Origin: JBGQOJ01 sp052119585
GTDB taxonomy: Bacteria > Pseudomonadota > Alphaproteobacteria > Rhodobacterales > Rhodobacteraceae
Length of the DNA: 64,000 nucleotides
Assembly: GCF_052119585.1 (NCBI RefSeq)
Contig: NZ_JBGQOJ010000012.1
Location: 58,028 to 122,027, forward strand
Direction of reading: 5' to 3'
This document shows positions 25,987 to 37,200 of the stretch, piece by piece (within the stretch, counting starts at the first letter, position 1; every line of letters begins with the position of its first letter). The notes under the pieces were generated by a model. The model ran no database searches. It saw only the letters and a list, made by a program, of their open reading frames with translations, and was not told the origin of the DNA. A program made the position numbers and the translations under genes.

Positions 25987-26685
25987 TCAATGCGCCGGAT
26001 CGTCGATCAGTGGCGTCGGTTTGGCCAGCCGCATCAGGGTCGCGACATCGGTAATGCGCACGGTGCTTCCCTCGGTCTCGACGCCGTAAGCCTGTAGCGC
26101 CTTGATGGAACGCGACAGATTTTCCGGGGTCATGCCCAGAAAAGACGCCAGCTTGCGCTTTTCGATGAGCAGGTCGAACGCAGCGGGCATGTTGGCGGCG
26201 GCATGCTTGCGCAAAAGATAGTTGGCAAGCCGCTCCACCGAACTGCGCAGTTTCAGGTCCTTGGTGTTCTTGACCACGCTTCGGTAACACTGCGCAAGCT
26301 CGGTCACGACCGCGCGGGCAAAGGTCGGGTCCGCGTCGAACACCGCCCTTACATCTTCCGAAGGCAGCAAAACAATCCGCGTCTTTTCAAGCGTGCGGGC
26401 GGACATCAGATAGGGCGCGTCCCGTATCGTCGCCGCCAGAATGAAGGTGGAAACCGGGCGGATCGTTGCCATGATCGTCTCGCGGCCATTCCATCCGGCA
26501 AACAGTTCGACGCAGCCATCGACGACGATATGCAGAAAATCGCTGGGGTCGCCTTCGGTGATCAGCTCGATCTGGGGTGGAAAGTTCTGCACATAAGATC
26601 CGCGCATCAACGCATCGAAATGCACATCTTCCATGTCCCTGAACAGGGGCAAGGGTCGAATCAAATTTGCTTCGGCTGGCCGCAT
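25987..26685 (-). CDS. narR: CRP/FNR-family regulator, NarR-like
   Basis: 232 residues from the ATG at 26685, with cyclic-nucleotide-type sensor fold (ITEGDPSDFLHIVVDGCVELF) and a C-terminal helix-turn-helix whose recognition helix reads TPENLSRSIKAL. E-N-L-S-R matches the FNR-type E-x-x-S-R that reads TTGAT half-sites. The N-terminal cysteine cluster of FNR is absent (only two Cys, one in DGC and one in AQC), so it is not an iron-sulfur oxygen sensor. Paracoccus NarR has the same traits, lies next to narK and activates narKGHJI with nitrate or nitrite. This gene is divergent from narK. A perfect FNR-type box 23 bp upstream of its start suggests autoregulation. A Dnr/NnrR-type role is the main alternative. 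Confidence 0.82.
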   Translation of the reverse strand: MRPAEANLIRPLPLFRDMEDVHFDALMRGSYVQNFPPQIELITEGDPSDFLHIVVDGCVELFAGWNGRETIMATIRPVSTFILAATIRDAPYLMSARTLEKTRIVLLPSEDVRAVFDADPTFARAVVTELAQCYRSVVKNTKDLKLRSSVERLANYLLRKHAAANMPAAFDLLIEKRKLASFLGMTPENLSRSIKALQAYGVETEGSTVRITDVATLMRLAKPTPLIDDPAH

Positions 26686-26707
26686 CCTGTGTCCCGCCCC
26701 GGTTGGA

Positions 26708-26721
26708 TTGATAATTATCAA
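26708..26721. promoter_or_regulatory. FNR/NarR box upstream of narR
   Basis: TTGATAATTATCAA is a perfect match to the FNR-family consensus TTGAT-N4-ATCAA. It lies 23 bp from the predicted narR start codon, close enough to overlap the promoter, so it may serve repression or autoregulation of narR. It is 195 bp from the narK start codon, far for a direct class II site on that side. Confidence 0.75.
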
Positions 26722-26843
26722 GACTGTAGCCGACAAGTGACGGCCTGTCACTGAACAACCCGCCAAGCGCCAGATGATCTATGTCCGACCTCTGGCACAC
26801 ATTAGTACATTTATCAATTATTTCAAAGGTCTGGCGCAACCCT

Positions 26844-26857
26844 TTGACATGGATCAA
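26844..26857. promoter_or_regulatory. FNR/NarR box upstream of narK
   Basis: TTGACATGGATCAA matches TTGAY-N4-ATCAA, the form common in Rhodobacterales FnrL targets. It is centred about 65 bp before the narK start codon at 26916. That would fit an activator site near -41.5 if transcription begins around 26892. It is the best candidate for anaerobic or nitrate activation of the whole nar operon. Confidence 0.75.
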
Positions 26858-26915
26858 GTCGATGCGCCGCGCCCTGCCCCAGGTCTGTTCCAACGCATTT
26901 TGCCGGAGCACAATC

Positions 26916-29645
26916 ATGCAAACCACGGGAACTGTAACGCAGGCGGACCAAAACCGCGCACTGTCATTAAGTACCATCGCCTTTACGGTCTGTTTCGCAG
27001 TCTGGACGATCTTTTCCATCATCGGCGTCGCCATAAAGGCCGAACTGGGCCTGAACGAGTTCCAGTTCGGCCTGCTGGTCGCGACCCCGATCCTGACAGG
27101 CTCGTTGACGCGGCTGTTCCTTGGGGTCTGGACCGAGAAATATGGCGGGCGCATCGTGTTTTCGTTGCAGATGATGCTGGCGGCGGTTGCCACATGGCTG
27201 CTGACGCTGGCCGATACCTATACGATGTATCTGGTCGCGGCGCTTGGCATCGGCCTTGCCGGTGGGTCGTTCATCATCGGCGTCGCCTATGTGTCGCGCT
27301 GGTATCCGGCGGGCAAGCAAGGCACGGCGCTGGGGATTTTCGGCGCGGGGAACGTCGGTGCGGCGGTGACCAAGTTTGTGGCGCCCTTTGTCATGGTCGC
27401 CTATGGCTGGCACGGGGTGGCCAACGTCTGGGCTGTCGGGCTGGCGGCGATGGCTGTCATCTTTTACCTGTTTGCCAAGGATGACCCCGAACTGGTTGCG
27501 CGTCGTGCATCCGGGGTGAAATCGCCAACGCTGGCCCAGCAATTCGCCCCGCTGGCCAATTTGCAGGTCTGGCGGTTCTCGCTTTATTACTTCTTCGTCT
27601 TTGGCGGCTTTGTGGCGCTGGCATTGTGGATGCCGCACTATATGATCGACGTCTACGGCATGGATGTCAAAACCGCCGGTATGTCGGCGGCGGCCTTCAG
27701 CCTGTCGGCCAGCCTGTTCCGCGCCTATGGCGGGCATCTGTCGGACAGGTTCGGTGCACGGACGGTGATGTATTGGACCTTCGGCTTTTCGCTGATCTTT
27801 CTGTTCATGCTGTCCTATCCGCCGACCAGCTATATCATTCAGGGCAAGGACGGCCCGATCGCCTTTTCCACGCAGATGGCGCAATGGCCCTTTGTTGCCA
27901 CGCTTTTCGTTCTTGGCTTTTTCATGAGCCTTGGCAAGGCGGCGGTTTTCAAACACATCCCGGTTTACTACCCTCAGCATGTGGGCGCGGTGGGCGGTCT
28001 GGTGGGGATGATCGGCGGTCTGGGCGGGTTCATCCTGCCGATCACCTTCGGTGCGCTGCTGGACTTGACAGGTATCTACACCAGCTGTTTCGCACTTTTG
28101 TTCGTGATTGTTGCCGTGTCGCTGGCCTGGATGCATCTGTCGATCCGCGCAATGGAACGTGCCGCGCATGGCGAGGCGCTGGACCAGTTGCCCGAATTGC
28201 CTGAAATGCAGCCGATCCACCACGCAGCCACCACAACCATGCCGCGCGTGTTGACCGAATGGCACCCCGAGAACCCCGAGTTCTGGCAGGACAGGGGCCG
28301 CAGAATCGCGCGTCGCAATCTGTGGATTTCGATCCCTGCGCTGCTGCTGGCGTTTTCGGTCTGGATGGTCTGGTCGGTCGTGGTGGCGCGGCTGCCTGCC
28401 ATCGGGTTTGACTTCACCCCCGGCCAGTTGTTCTGGCTGGCCGCCCTGCCGGGCCTAAGCGGCGCGACCTTGCGCATCTTCTACAGCTTCATGGTGCCGA
28501 TCTTTGGCGGCAGGCTGTGGACCACGCTGTCAACGGCCTCACTTTTGCTGCCTGCGATCGGCATCGGCTATGCGGTGCAGAACCCCGAAACGCCTTATCT
28601 GATCTTCCTTGTGCTGGCGCTTCTTTGTGGCTTCGGCGGCGGAAACTTTGCCTCGTCGATGGCGAATATCTCTTATTTCTACCCCAAGGCGGAAAAGGGC
28701 AACGCATTGGCCTTGAATGCGGGTCTGGGCAATCTGGGGGTGTCGGTGATGCAATTCCTGATCCCCATCGTCATCACGGCGGGCGTGTTCGGTGCGATGG
28801 GCGGGCAACCACAGGTCATGTCGGACGGCGGGCAATTGTGGATGCAGAACGCGGGCTTTGTTTGGGTGCCCTTCATCATCGCGGCCACGGTCGCGGCATG
28901 GGTTGGCATGAATGACATCGCCGATGCTTCGGCCAGCTTCAAAGAGCAGGCGATCATCTTCAGCCGCAAGCACAACTGGATCATGTGCATCCTTTATACC
29001 GGCACATTTGGCAGCTTCATCGGCTATTCCGCAGGGTTTCCGCTGTTGACCAAGCTGATGTTCCCCGAGGTGAACGCGCTGCAATATGTGTTCCTGGGGC
29101 CGTTGGTCGGCGCGCTTAGCCGGGCCGGAACCGGCTGGGTGTCGGATCGGTTCGGCGGTGGGCGTGTCACCTTCTGGACATTCGCGGCGATGATCGTGGC
29201 GGTTTACGGCGTGATCCATTTCTTGCCCGCAGACGGCGGCGCAGGAAACTTCGGCGGCTTCTTTGCCTGCTTCATGGCGCTGTTCCTGCTGACCGGCATC
29301 GGCAACGCCTCTACCTTCCAGATGATCCCGATCATCATGGGCCGCGAGATCCCGCGCCTTATGCCGAACCTTGGGCCAGAGGATCGCCAGCGTCAGGCCG
29401 GCCGCGAAGGGGCTGCGATTATCGCCTTTACCAGCGCGATTGCCGCCTATGGCGCCTTCTTCATCCCCAAGGCCTATGGCACCGCCATCGCCATGACCGG
29501 CAGCCCGATTGCGGCCCTCTGGGGGTTCCTCGTCTTCTACGTCCTCTGCCTTGTGATCACCTGGGCCTACTACACCCGGCGGGGTGGACTGCTGCATGAC
29601 ATCGAAAACGGCCGGGGCGCGCGTGCCTCTGCACAAACAGCCTGA
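26916..29645 (+). CDS. narK: Fused NarK1-NarK2 nitrate/nitrite transporter
   Basis: 909 residues forming two consecutive major-facilitator domains of about 12 helices each, joined by a polar linker around residues 430-465. Each half keeps the family's nitrate signature: ALGIFGAGNVGAAVTKFVAP in the first and ALNAGLGNLGVSVMQFLIP in the second. In Paracoccus denitrificans the same fusion combines a proton-coupled nitrate importer (NarK1) with a nitrate/nitrite antiporter (NarK2). The ATG at 26916 follows CGGAG. Upstream in-frame ATGs would cross the FNR box. It is the first gene of the nitrate reductase operon, 17 bp ahead of narG, so uptake and reduction are co-expressed. Confidence 0.94.
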   Translation: MQTTGTVTQADQNRALSLSTIAFTVCFAVWTIFSIIGVAIKAELGLNEFQFGLLVATPILTGSLTRLFLGVWTEKYGGRIVFSLQMMLAAVATWLLTLADTYTMYLVAALGIGLAGGSFIIGVAYVSRWYPAGKQGTALGIFGAGNVGAAVTKFVAPFVMVAYGWHGVANVWAVGLAAMAVIFYLFAKDDPELVARRASGVKSPTLAQQFAPLANLQVWRFSLYYFFVFGGFVALALWMPHYMIDVYGMDVKTAGMSAAAFSLSASLFRAYGGHLSDRFGARTVMYWTFGFSLIFLFMLSYPPTSYIIQGKDGPIAFSTQMAQWPFVATLFVLGFFMSLGKAAVFKHIPVYYPQHVGAVGGLVGMIGGLGGFILPITFGALLDLTGIYTSCFALLFVIVAVSLAWMHLSIRAMERAAHGEALDQLPELPEMQPIHHAATTTMPRVLTEWHPENPEFWQDRGRRIARRNLWISIPALLLAFSVWMVWSVVVARLPAIGFDFTPGQLFWLAALPGLSGATLRIFYSFMVPIFGGRLWTTLSTASLLLPAIGIGYAVQNPETPYLIFLVLALLCGFGGGNFASSMANISYFYPKAEKGNALALNAGLGNLGVSVMQFLIPIVITAGVFGAMGGQPQVMSDGGQLWMQNAGFVWVPFIIAATVAAWVGMNDIADASASFKEQAIIFSRKHNWIMCILYTGTFGSFIGYSAGFPLLTKLMFPEVNALQYVFLGPLVGALSRAGTGWVSDRFGGGRVTFWTFAAMIVAVYGVIHFLPADGGAGNFGGFFACFMALFLLTGIGNASTFQMIPIIMGREIPRLMPNLGPEDRQRQAGREGAAIIAFTSAIAAYGAFFIPKAYGTAIAMTGSPIAALWGFLVFYVLCLVITWAYYTRRGGLLHDIENGRGARASAQTA

Positions 29646-29662
29646 GCCGAAAGGAAAGTACC

Positions 29663-32600
29663 ATGAGCCATCTTCTAGACCGACTGAACTTTTTCCAGAC
29701 CACACGGCTTGAGACCTTTGCCGACGGCCACGGTCAGGTCACCAACGAGAACCGCGACTGGGAGGATACCTATCGCAATCGCTGGCGGCACGACAAAGTC
29801 GTGCGTTCGACCCATGGGGTGAACTGCACCGGATCGTGCAGCTGGAAGATCTATGTCAAATCCGGCATCGTGACATGGGAAACCCAGCAGACCGACTATC
29901 CGCGCACCCGCGCGGGCCTGCCCAACCACGAACCGCGCGGGTGCGCGCGCGGGGCGTCCTATAGCTGGTATCTTTATTCCGCGAACCGCGTGAAAAATCC
30001 GCTGATCCGGGGCCGTCTGATGCGGGCCTGGCGCAAAATGCGCGAAACCATGGCCCCTGTGGCCGCATGGGCCGCGTTGCAAAATGACCCGATCCTGCGG
30101 GCCTCCTATGTCGAAACCCGCGGCAAGGGCGGGTTCGTGCGCGCCACATGGGACGAGGCGACCGAGATCATCGCCGCCGCCAACGCCTATACCACCAAGA
30201 CCTATGGCCCCGACCGGGTGTTCGGCTTTTCGCCCATTCCGGCGATGTCGATGGTCAGCTATGCCGCTGGCACGCGCTATCTGTCGCTGTTGGGGGGCAC
30301 CTGCATGTCGTTCTACGACTGGTATTGCGACCTGCCCCCGGCCAGCCCCCAGACATGGGGCGAACAGACCGACGTGCCGGAATCGGCCGATTGGTACAAC
30401 GCGGGGTTCCTGTTGCTTTGGGGGTCGAACGTGCCGCAGACCCGCACGCCCGATGCGCATTTCTACACCGAGGCGCGCTATCGCGGGGCGCGGTCGGCGG
30501 TGATCTGCCCCGATTATTCCGAGGCCGCGAAATTCGGCGATGTCTGGCTGGCCCCGCAGGCCGGCACCGATGCCGCGCTGGCGATGGCCTTTGGTCATGT
30601 GATCCTGCGCGAATACCACCTTGACCGGCAGGCCGCGTATTTCGAGGACTACGCCCGCAAATATACCGACATGCCGATGCTGGTCCGGCTGGACGAGGTC
30701 GACGGCCGCCTTGTGCCCGGTCGCCAGTTGCGCGCCGATGATTTCGACGGTGCCCTGGGCGAGGCGAACAATCCCGGCTGGAAAACGGTGGCCTGGGATG
30801 AAACCACCCAAACGGTCGTGGCGCCCAACGGGTCCATCGGATTCCGCTGGGGCGAGACCGGCAAATGGAACCTTGAACAACGCGCGAAAGGGGCCGAGGC
30901 CCATTTGCGCCTTAGCCAGATCCTTGATACCGACCATGACGAGGTTGTCGGCGTTGATTTCCCCTATTTCGGCGGGCAGGCCACGCCAAATTTCGTGAAA
31001 TGCGACCACCCGGATGTGCTGACCCGCAATATCCCCGCCAAGCGGATCACGCTGGCCAACGGCGAGACCGCCCTTGTGGCGACGGTGTTCGACCTGTTCT
31101 GCGCCAACTACAGCCTTGATCGCGGGCTTGGCGGCGATGCGGTGGCGACGGGTTTTGATCAGGACGTGCCCTATACCCCCGCCTGGGCCCAAAAGATCAC
31201 CGGTGTTCCGGCGGAACACATCATCGCCGTTGCCCGTGCCTTTGCCGACAACGCCGAGAAAACACGCGGCAAGTCGATGGTGATCCTGGGGGCCGGTCTG
31301 AACCACTGGTATCACATGGATATGAACTATCGCGGCATCATCAACATGCTGGTGATGTGCGGCTGCATCGGACAAGAGGGCGGCGGCTGGGCGCATTATG
31401 TCGGTCAGGAAAAGCTGCGCCCGCAAACCGGCTGGACGCCGCTGGCCTTTGCGCTGGACTGGAACCGCCCGCCACGGCACATGAATTCCACCAGCGCGTT
31501 TTATGCGCATACCGACCAGTGGCGCTATGAAACGCTGCGCGCGACGGAAATCCTGTCGCCCACCGCGCCAAAGGGTGACTGGGATGTATCGCTGATCGAC
31601 TACAACATCCGGGCGGAACGGATGGGCTGGCTGCCCTCTGCGCCGCAACTGAAAACCAACCCGCTGGAGGTGGCCAAAGCGGCCAAGGCAGCGGGCAAGG
31701 ACATCCCGGCCTTTGTGACCGAGGGCCTGAAATCCGGCGCGCTGGAAATGTCGTGCGAAGACCCCGACGCACCCGAAAACTGGCCGCGCAACCTGTTTAT
31801 CTGGCGCTCCAACCTTCTGGGGTCGTCGGGCAAGGGGCACGAGTATTTCCTGAAGCATCTTCTGGGCACGCAGCACGGTGTGCTGGGTCATGATCTGGGC
31901 GAGGAAGGCGGCGTGATGCCTGTCGAGGCGAAATGGCACGACGAGGCGCCCAAGGGCAAACTCGACCTGCTGGTCACCATCGACTTTCGCATGTCCACCA
32001 CCTGCGTCTATTCCGACATCGTGCTGCCCACGGCCAGCTGGTATGAAAAGGACGATCTGAACACCTCGGATATGCACCCGTTCATCCACCCGCTTCAGGC
32101 GGCCGTGGACCCCGCGTACGAGAGCAAATCAGACTGGGACATCTTCAAATCCATCGCTAAAAAGTTCTCCGATATCGCGCCCGAGGTGCTGGGGGTGGAA
32201 ACCGACATCGTGCAACTGCCGATCCTACACGACACGGCGGGCGAACTGGCGCAGCCGCATGTGAAGGACTGGAAAAAGGGCGAATGTGACCTGATCCCCG
32301 GCAAAACCGCGCCGAACTACATCGCGGTAGAGCGGGATTACCCCAACCTTTACAAGAAGTTCACCGCAGTCGGGCCGTTGCTTGATAAACTTGGCAATGG
32401 CGGCAAGGGCATCAACTGGGACACCAAGACAGAGGTGCAGCATCTGCGCGACTTGAACGGTGTGGTGCTGGAAGAGGGCGTGACCAAAGGCATGGCGCGG
32501 CTGGATACCGCGATTGATGCCGCCGAAATGATCCTGATGCTGGCCCCCGAAACCAATGGCGAGGTGGCCGTCAAGGCCTGGCACGAGCTGGAAAAACCGA

Positions 32601-33390
32601 CGGGCCGCGAACATGCCCATCTGGCGGAAGGCGCGCATCACACCAAGATCCGGTTCCGTGATCTGGCGGCGCAACCGCGCAAGATTATCTCGTCCCCCAC
32701 ATGGTCGGGCATTGAATCAGAGGAGGTCTGCTATAACGCGGGCTATACCAATGTGCACGAGCTGATCCCGTGGCGCACCCTGTCAGGCCGCCAACAGCTG
32801 TATCAGGATCACCTGTGGATGCGGGCCTTTGGCGAAGGCTTCGTCAGTTACCGCCCGCCGGTGGACCTGAAAACCATCACCACGGCGGTCAACACCGACG
32901 CGGGCCAGCCCCATGTCGTGCTGAACTTCATCACGCCGCACCAGAAATGGGGCATCCATTCCACCTATTCCGACAACCTGCTGATGCTGACGCTAAACCG
33001 TGGCGGGCCGGTGGTCTGGATGTCCGAAGTGGATGCGGCCAAGGCGGGGCTGGTCGATAACGACTGGGTCGAGGCCTACAATACCAACGGTGCATTGACC
33101 GCCCGCGTTGTTGTCAGCCAACGGATCAAGCAGGGCACTCTGTTCATGTATCACGCGCAGGAAAAGATCGTGAATACCCCCGGTTCCGAAAAGACCGGCC
33201 ATCGCGGCGGCATCCACAATTCGGTCACCCGCACCACGCTAAAACCCACCCATATGATCGGCGGCTACGCGCAGCTGAGCTATGGTTTCAACTATTACGG
33301 CACTGTCGGCAGCAACCGCGATGAATTCGTGATCGTGCGGAAGATGCGCAAGGTTGACTGGCTTGATACCCCCGCAAAGGAGGCCGCAGA

Positions 33391-33394
<4 letters not shown>
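29663..33394 (+). CDS. narG: Respiratory nitrate reductase, alpha subunit
   Basis: 1243-residue molybdopterin subunit of membrane-bound nitrate reductase on the cytoplasmic face. The FS0 cluster ligands are visible as His51, Cys55 and Cys59 (THGVNCTGSC), with the fourth Cys in EPRGCARGAS. The bis-MGD molybdenum ligand is the Asp in SFYDWYCDLPPASPQTWGEQ, conserved with E. coli Asp222. The C-terminal dinucleotide-binding domain includes NFITPHQKWGIHSTYSDN. There is no cleavable signal, as expected for cytoplasm-facing NarG. It overlaps narH by 4 bp. It takes electrons from NarH and reduces nitrate to nitrite. Confidence 0.97.
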
Positions 33395-34919
<1,525 letters not shown>

Positions 34920-34920
<1 letters not shown>

Positions 34921-35630
34921 TGGACCGTAGTTTAAAAGCCCTGTCGCTGATCCTCAGCTATCCGACCCCCGAATTGCAGGCCGCAATGCCCGAGATCGGC
35001 GGCGTGCTGGCGTCGGAAACCCGACTGACCGCAGCCATGCGACGCGCGCTGCGCCCTTTGATCGAAGGGCTGGCCGGACGCGACATTTACGCGCTGCAAG
35101 AAGAGTATGTGATGCTGTTCGACCGCTCGCGCACGCTGTCGCTGAACCTGTTCGAACATGTCCACGGTGAAAGCCGGGATCGGGGCGGGGCGATGGTGTC
35201 GCTGGTTGAAACCTATCGCGAGGCGGGGTTCGACCCGATCAGCACCGAACTGCCCGACCACCTGCCCGTGCTGCTGGAGTTTCTGGCGACGCAATCCGCA
35301 GACGAGGCGCGTGAAATGCTGGCCGATGCGGCGCATATCTTTGCCACCATCGCCACAAGGCTGGACCGGCGCGACTGTGTTTATGGTGCCGTGTTCGCCG
35401 CATTGCGCCAGTTGTCCGGCACCGTGGCCGACAGCGCGGCGGTGGCCCTGATGCTGGAACAGCCAGAGGACGACCCGACCGATCTGGACGCCCTTGATGC
35501 CGTCTGGGAGGAAACCGAAGTCACCTTTGGCCCAGACCCGACTGCCGGCTGCCCGCAGGTCCGTGACCTGCTTGCGGGCATGGATATTCCCGTAACCCCC
35601 GAACCGGCTATGCCGGTCGCGGCGGACTGA
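34920..35630 (+). CDS. narJ: Nitrate reductase assembly chaperone
   Basis: 236-residue all-helical chaperone (redox enzyme maturation protein family) that keeps NarG open for cofactor insertion and then releases it to NarI. It is recognisable by LKALSLILSYPTPELQAAMP at the start and the central DRSRTLSLNLFEHVHGESRDRGGAMV, the conserved NarJ motif. The start TGATG overlaps the narH stop. The acidic C-terminus, rich in Asp/Glu/Pro, is normal for the family. Confidence 0.95.
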
Positions 35631-35641
35631 AGGAGGCGACA

Positions 35642-36364
35642 ATGCACAACTTTCTTTTCGGCATTTACCCCTATATCGCGCTTAGCGTACTGCTGATCGG
35701 CACAATCGCGCGCTATGAAACCGTGCCTTTCACCTGGAAATCATCGTCGTCGCAACTGTTGCGGCGCAAGCAACTGATCCTTGGATCGGTGCTGTTCCAC
35801 ATCGGTGTTCTGGTCATTTTCGCGGGCCATTTCGTTGGCCTGCTGACGCCGATCTGGGTGTTCGACGCGCTTGGCATCAGTCACGGTGCCAAACAGGTTC
35901 TTGCCGTTGTTGCGGGCGGCATTGCCGGGGTGATGGCACTGGTCGGCGGTGGCATCCTGTTCCATCGGCGTTGGACCGACCCGCGCATACGCAAGACGTC
36001 CTCGGTTGCCGACATTGCCATTCTGGCGCTGCTGCTGGCGCAATTGGTCTTGGGGCTTGGCACGATCTTTGTCTCGCTTCAGCATCTGGACGGGCATGAA
36101 ATGACCACCTTCATGTCCTGGGCGCAGGGTATCTTTACCTTTCAGGCAGGCGCGGCTGACCACATCGCCGGCGCGGCGTTGATCTTCAAGCTGCACCTGT
36201 TTCTGGGGCTGACAATTCTGCTGGTGTTCCCGTTCACGCGGCTTGTTCACATGCTCTCGGTCCCGATCCGCTATGTCACATTGCGCCCCGGCTGGCAGAT
36301 CGTGCGATCCCGCCGACCCAGGGCGCGGCCCAGATCCACCATCAAACCGGCGGAGAAACTGTGA
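35642..36364 (+). CDS. narI: Respiratory nitrate reductase, gamma subunit (cytochrome b)
   Basis: 240-residue inner-membrane diheme subunit that oxidises quinol on the periplasmic side. Five helices are visible. The first haem-ligand pair is His53 and His63 (LFHIGVLVIFAGHFVGLLTP), and C-terminal ligands are in IFKLHLFLGL and TRLVHMLSVP. An 11-bp gap with AGGAGG separates it from narJ. The C-terminus is extended by about 15 basic and proline residues compared with E. coli NarI (225 residues). Confidence 0.95.
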   Translation: MHNFLFGIYPYIALSVLLIGTIARYETVPFTWKSSSSQLLRRKQLILGSVLFHIGVLVIFAGHFVGLLTPIWVFDALGISHGAKQVLAVVAGGIAGVMALVGGGILFHRRWTDPRIRKTSSVADIAILALLLAQLVLGLGTIFVSLQHLDGHEMTTFMSWAQGIFTFQAGAADHIAGAALIFKLHLFLGLTILLVFPFTRLVHMLSVPIRYVTLRPGWQIVRSRRPRARPRSTIKPAEKL

Positions 36365-37194
36365 TGCAGATCCCCGCACTGTCTCAAACGCCGTTGTTTC
36401 CCGAAATCACCGTCAACGGCGCGGTGATCCCCTCTGCCGCAATCGCCGCCGAGGCGCAGAACCACACAGCCCCCAAGGGCAAGCCGGGTCTGGCCTGGCG
36501 GATGGCGGCGCGGGCTTTGACCATCCGCAAACTTCTGCTGGAGGATGCGGCACGGCGCGGCATCGTGGCTACGCCGATGGCTGTCGGACCCGGACTGATG
36601 GAAACGCCCGACGAGGCGCAGATCCGCGCCTTGCTGGAACAGGCGATAGCCGTGACCCCGCCAACCGAGGCCGAGCTGGAAGCGATCTGGGCCAAAGACC
36701 CCGCCCGCTTTCGGTCGCCACCCCTGTGGGAGGCCTCGCATATCCTGTGCGCCGCAGACCCGTTCGACGCCGATGCGACAGAGGGCGCGCGGCTGCGGGC
36801 CGAGGCGATCCATGCGCAAGTGACCCGCGACCCCAAGTCCTTTGGCAAGATTGCCCGCGACGCGAGCGATTGTTCGTCCAAGGCCAATGGCGGGATGCTG
36901 GGCCAGCTTGTGCCCGGCGATGCGGTGCCCGAGTTCGAGGCCGTCCTGCGCGACCTTGCGCCGGGCGAGATGGCCGCGACCCCCGTGCGCACCCGTTTCG
37001 GCTGGCATGTGATCCGGCTGGACAGCCGCGCCGAAACCCGCGAGCTGCCCTTTTCCGCCGTGCGCGCGCGTCTGGCCGAAGCCGCCGAAAAGGCCGGATG
37101 GACCCGCGCCGCCCGCGACTTTACCGCCGATCTGATGAAGGCCGCAGATATTCGCGGCGTGGATCTTGATATCCACCAGGGCCAAGCGGGGTGA
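36364..37194 (+). CDS. Parvulin-type peptidylprolyl isomerase of the nar operon
   Basis: 276 residues with a SurA/NifM-like N-terminal helical part and a parvulin domain at about 115-225: SHILCAADPF, DCSSKANGGMLGQLVPGDAVPEFEAVL and TPVRTRFGWHVIRLD, quoted in parts. There is no signal peptide, so it should act in the cytoplasm, unlike PpiC/SurA of the periplasm. The ATG shares a base with the narI stop. Similar isomerases follow narI in Pseudomonas and Paracoccus, which suggests help in folding or cofactor loading of nitrate reductase. That role is inferred from position. Confidence 0.88.
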   Translation: MQIPALSQTPLFPEITVNGAVIPSAAIAAEAQNHTAPKGKPGLAWRMAARALTIRKLLLEDAARRGIVATPMAVGPGLMETPDEAQIRALLEQAIAVTPPTEAELEAIWAKDPARFRSPPLWEASHILCAADPFDADATEGARLRAEAIHAQVTRDPKSFGKIARDASDCSSKANGGMLGQLVPGDAVPEFEAVLRDLAPGEMAATPVRTRFGWHVIRLDSRAETRELPFSAVRARLAEAAEKAGWTRAARDFTADLMKAADIRGVDLDIHQGQAG

Positions 37195-37200
37195 AACAAG

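Noticed and set aside
26811..26840. Third FNR-like box in the AT-rich patch before narK
   Set aside because: Only ATCAA-type half-sites occur, without the 4-bp spacing needed for a palindrome.
29675..32089. Long open frame (about 800 codons) antisense to narG
   Set aside because: It mirrors the high-GC coding bias of narG, lacks a family resemblance, and narG is certain.
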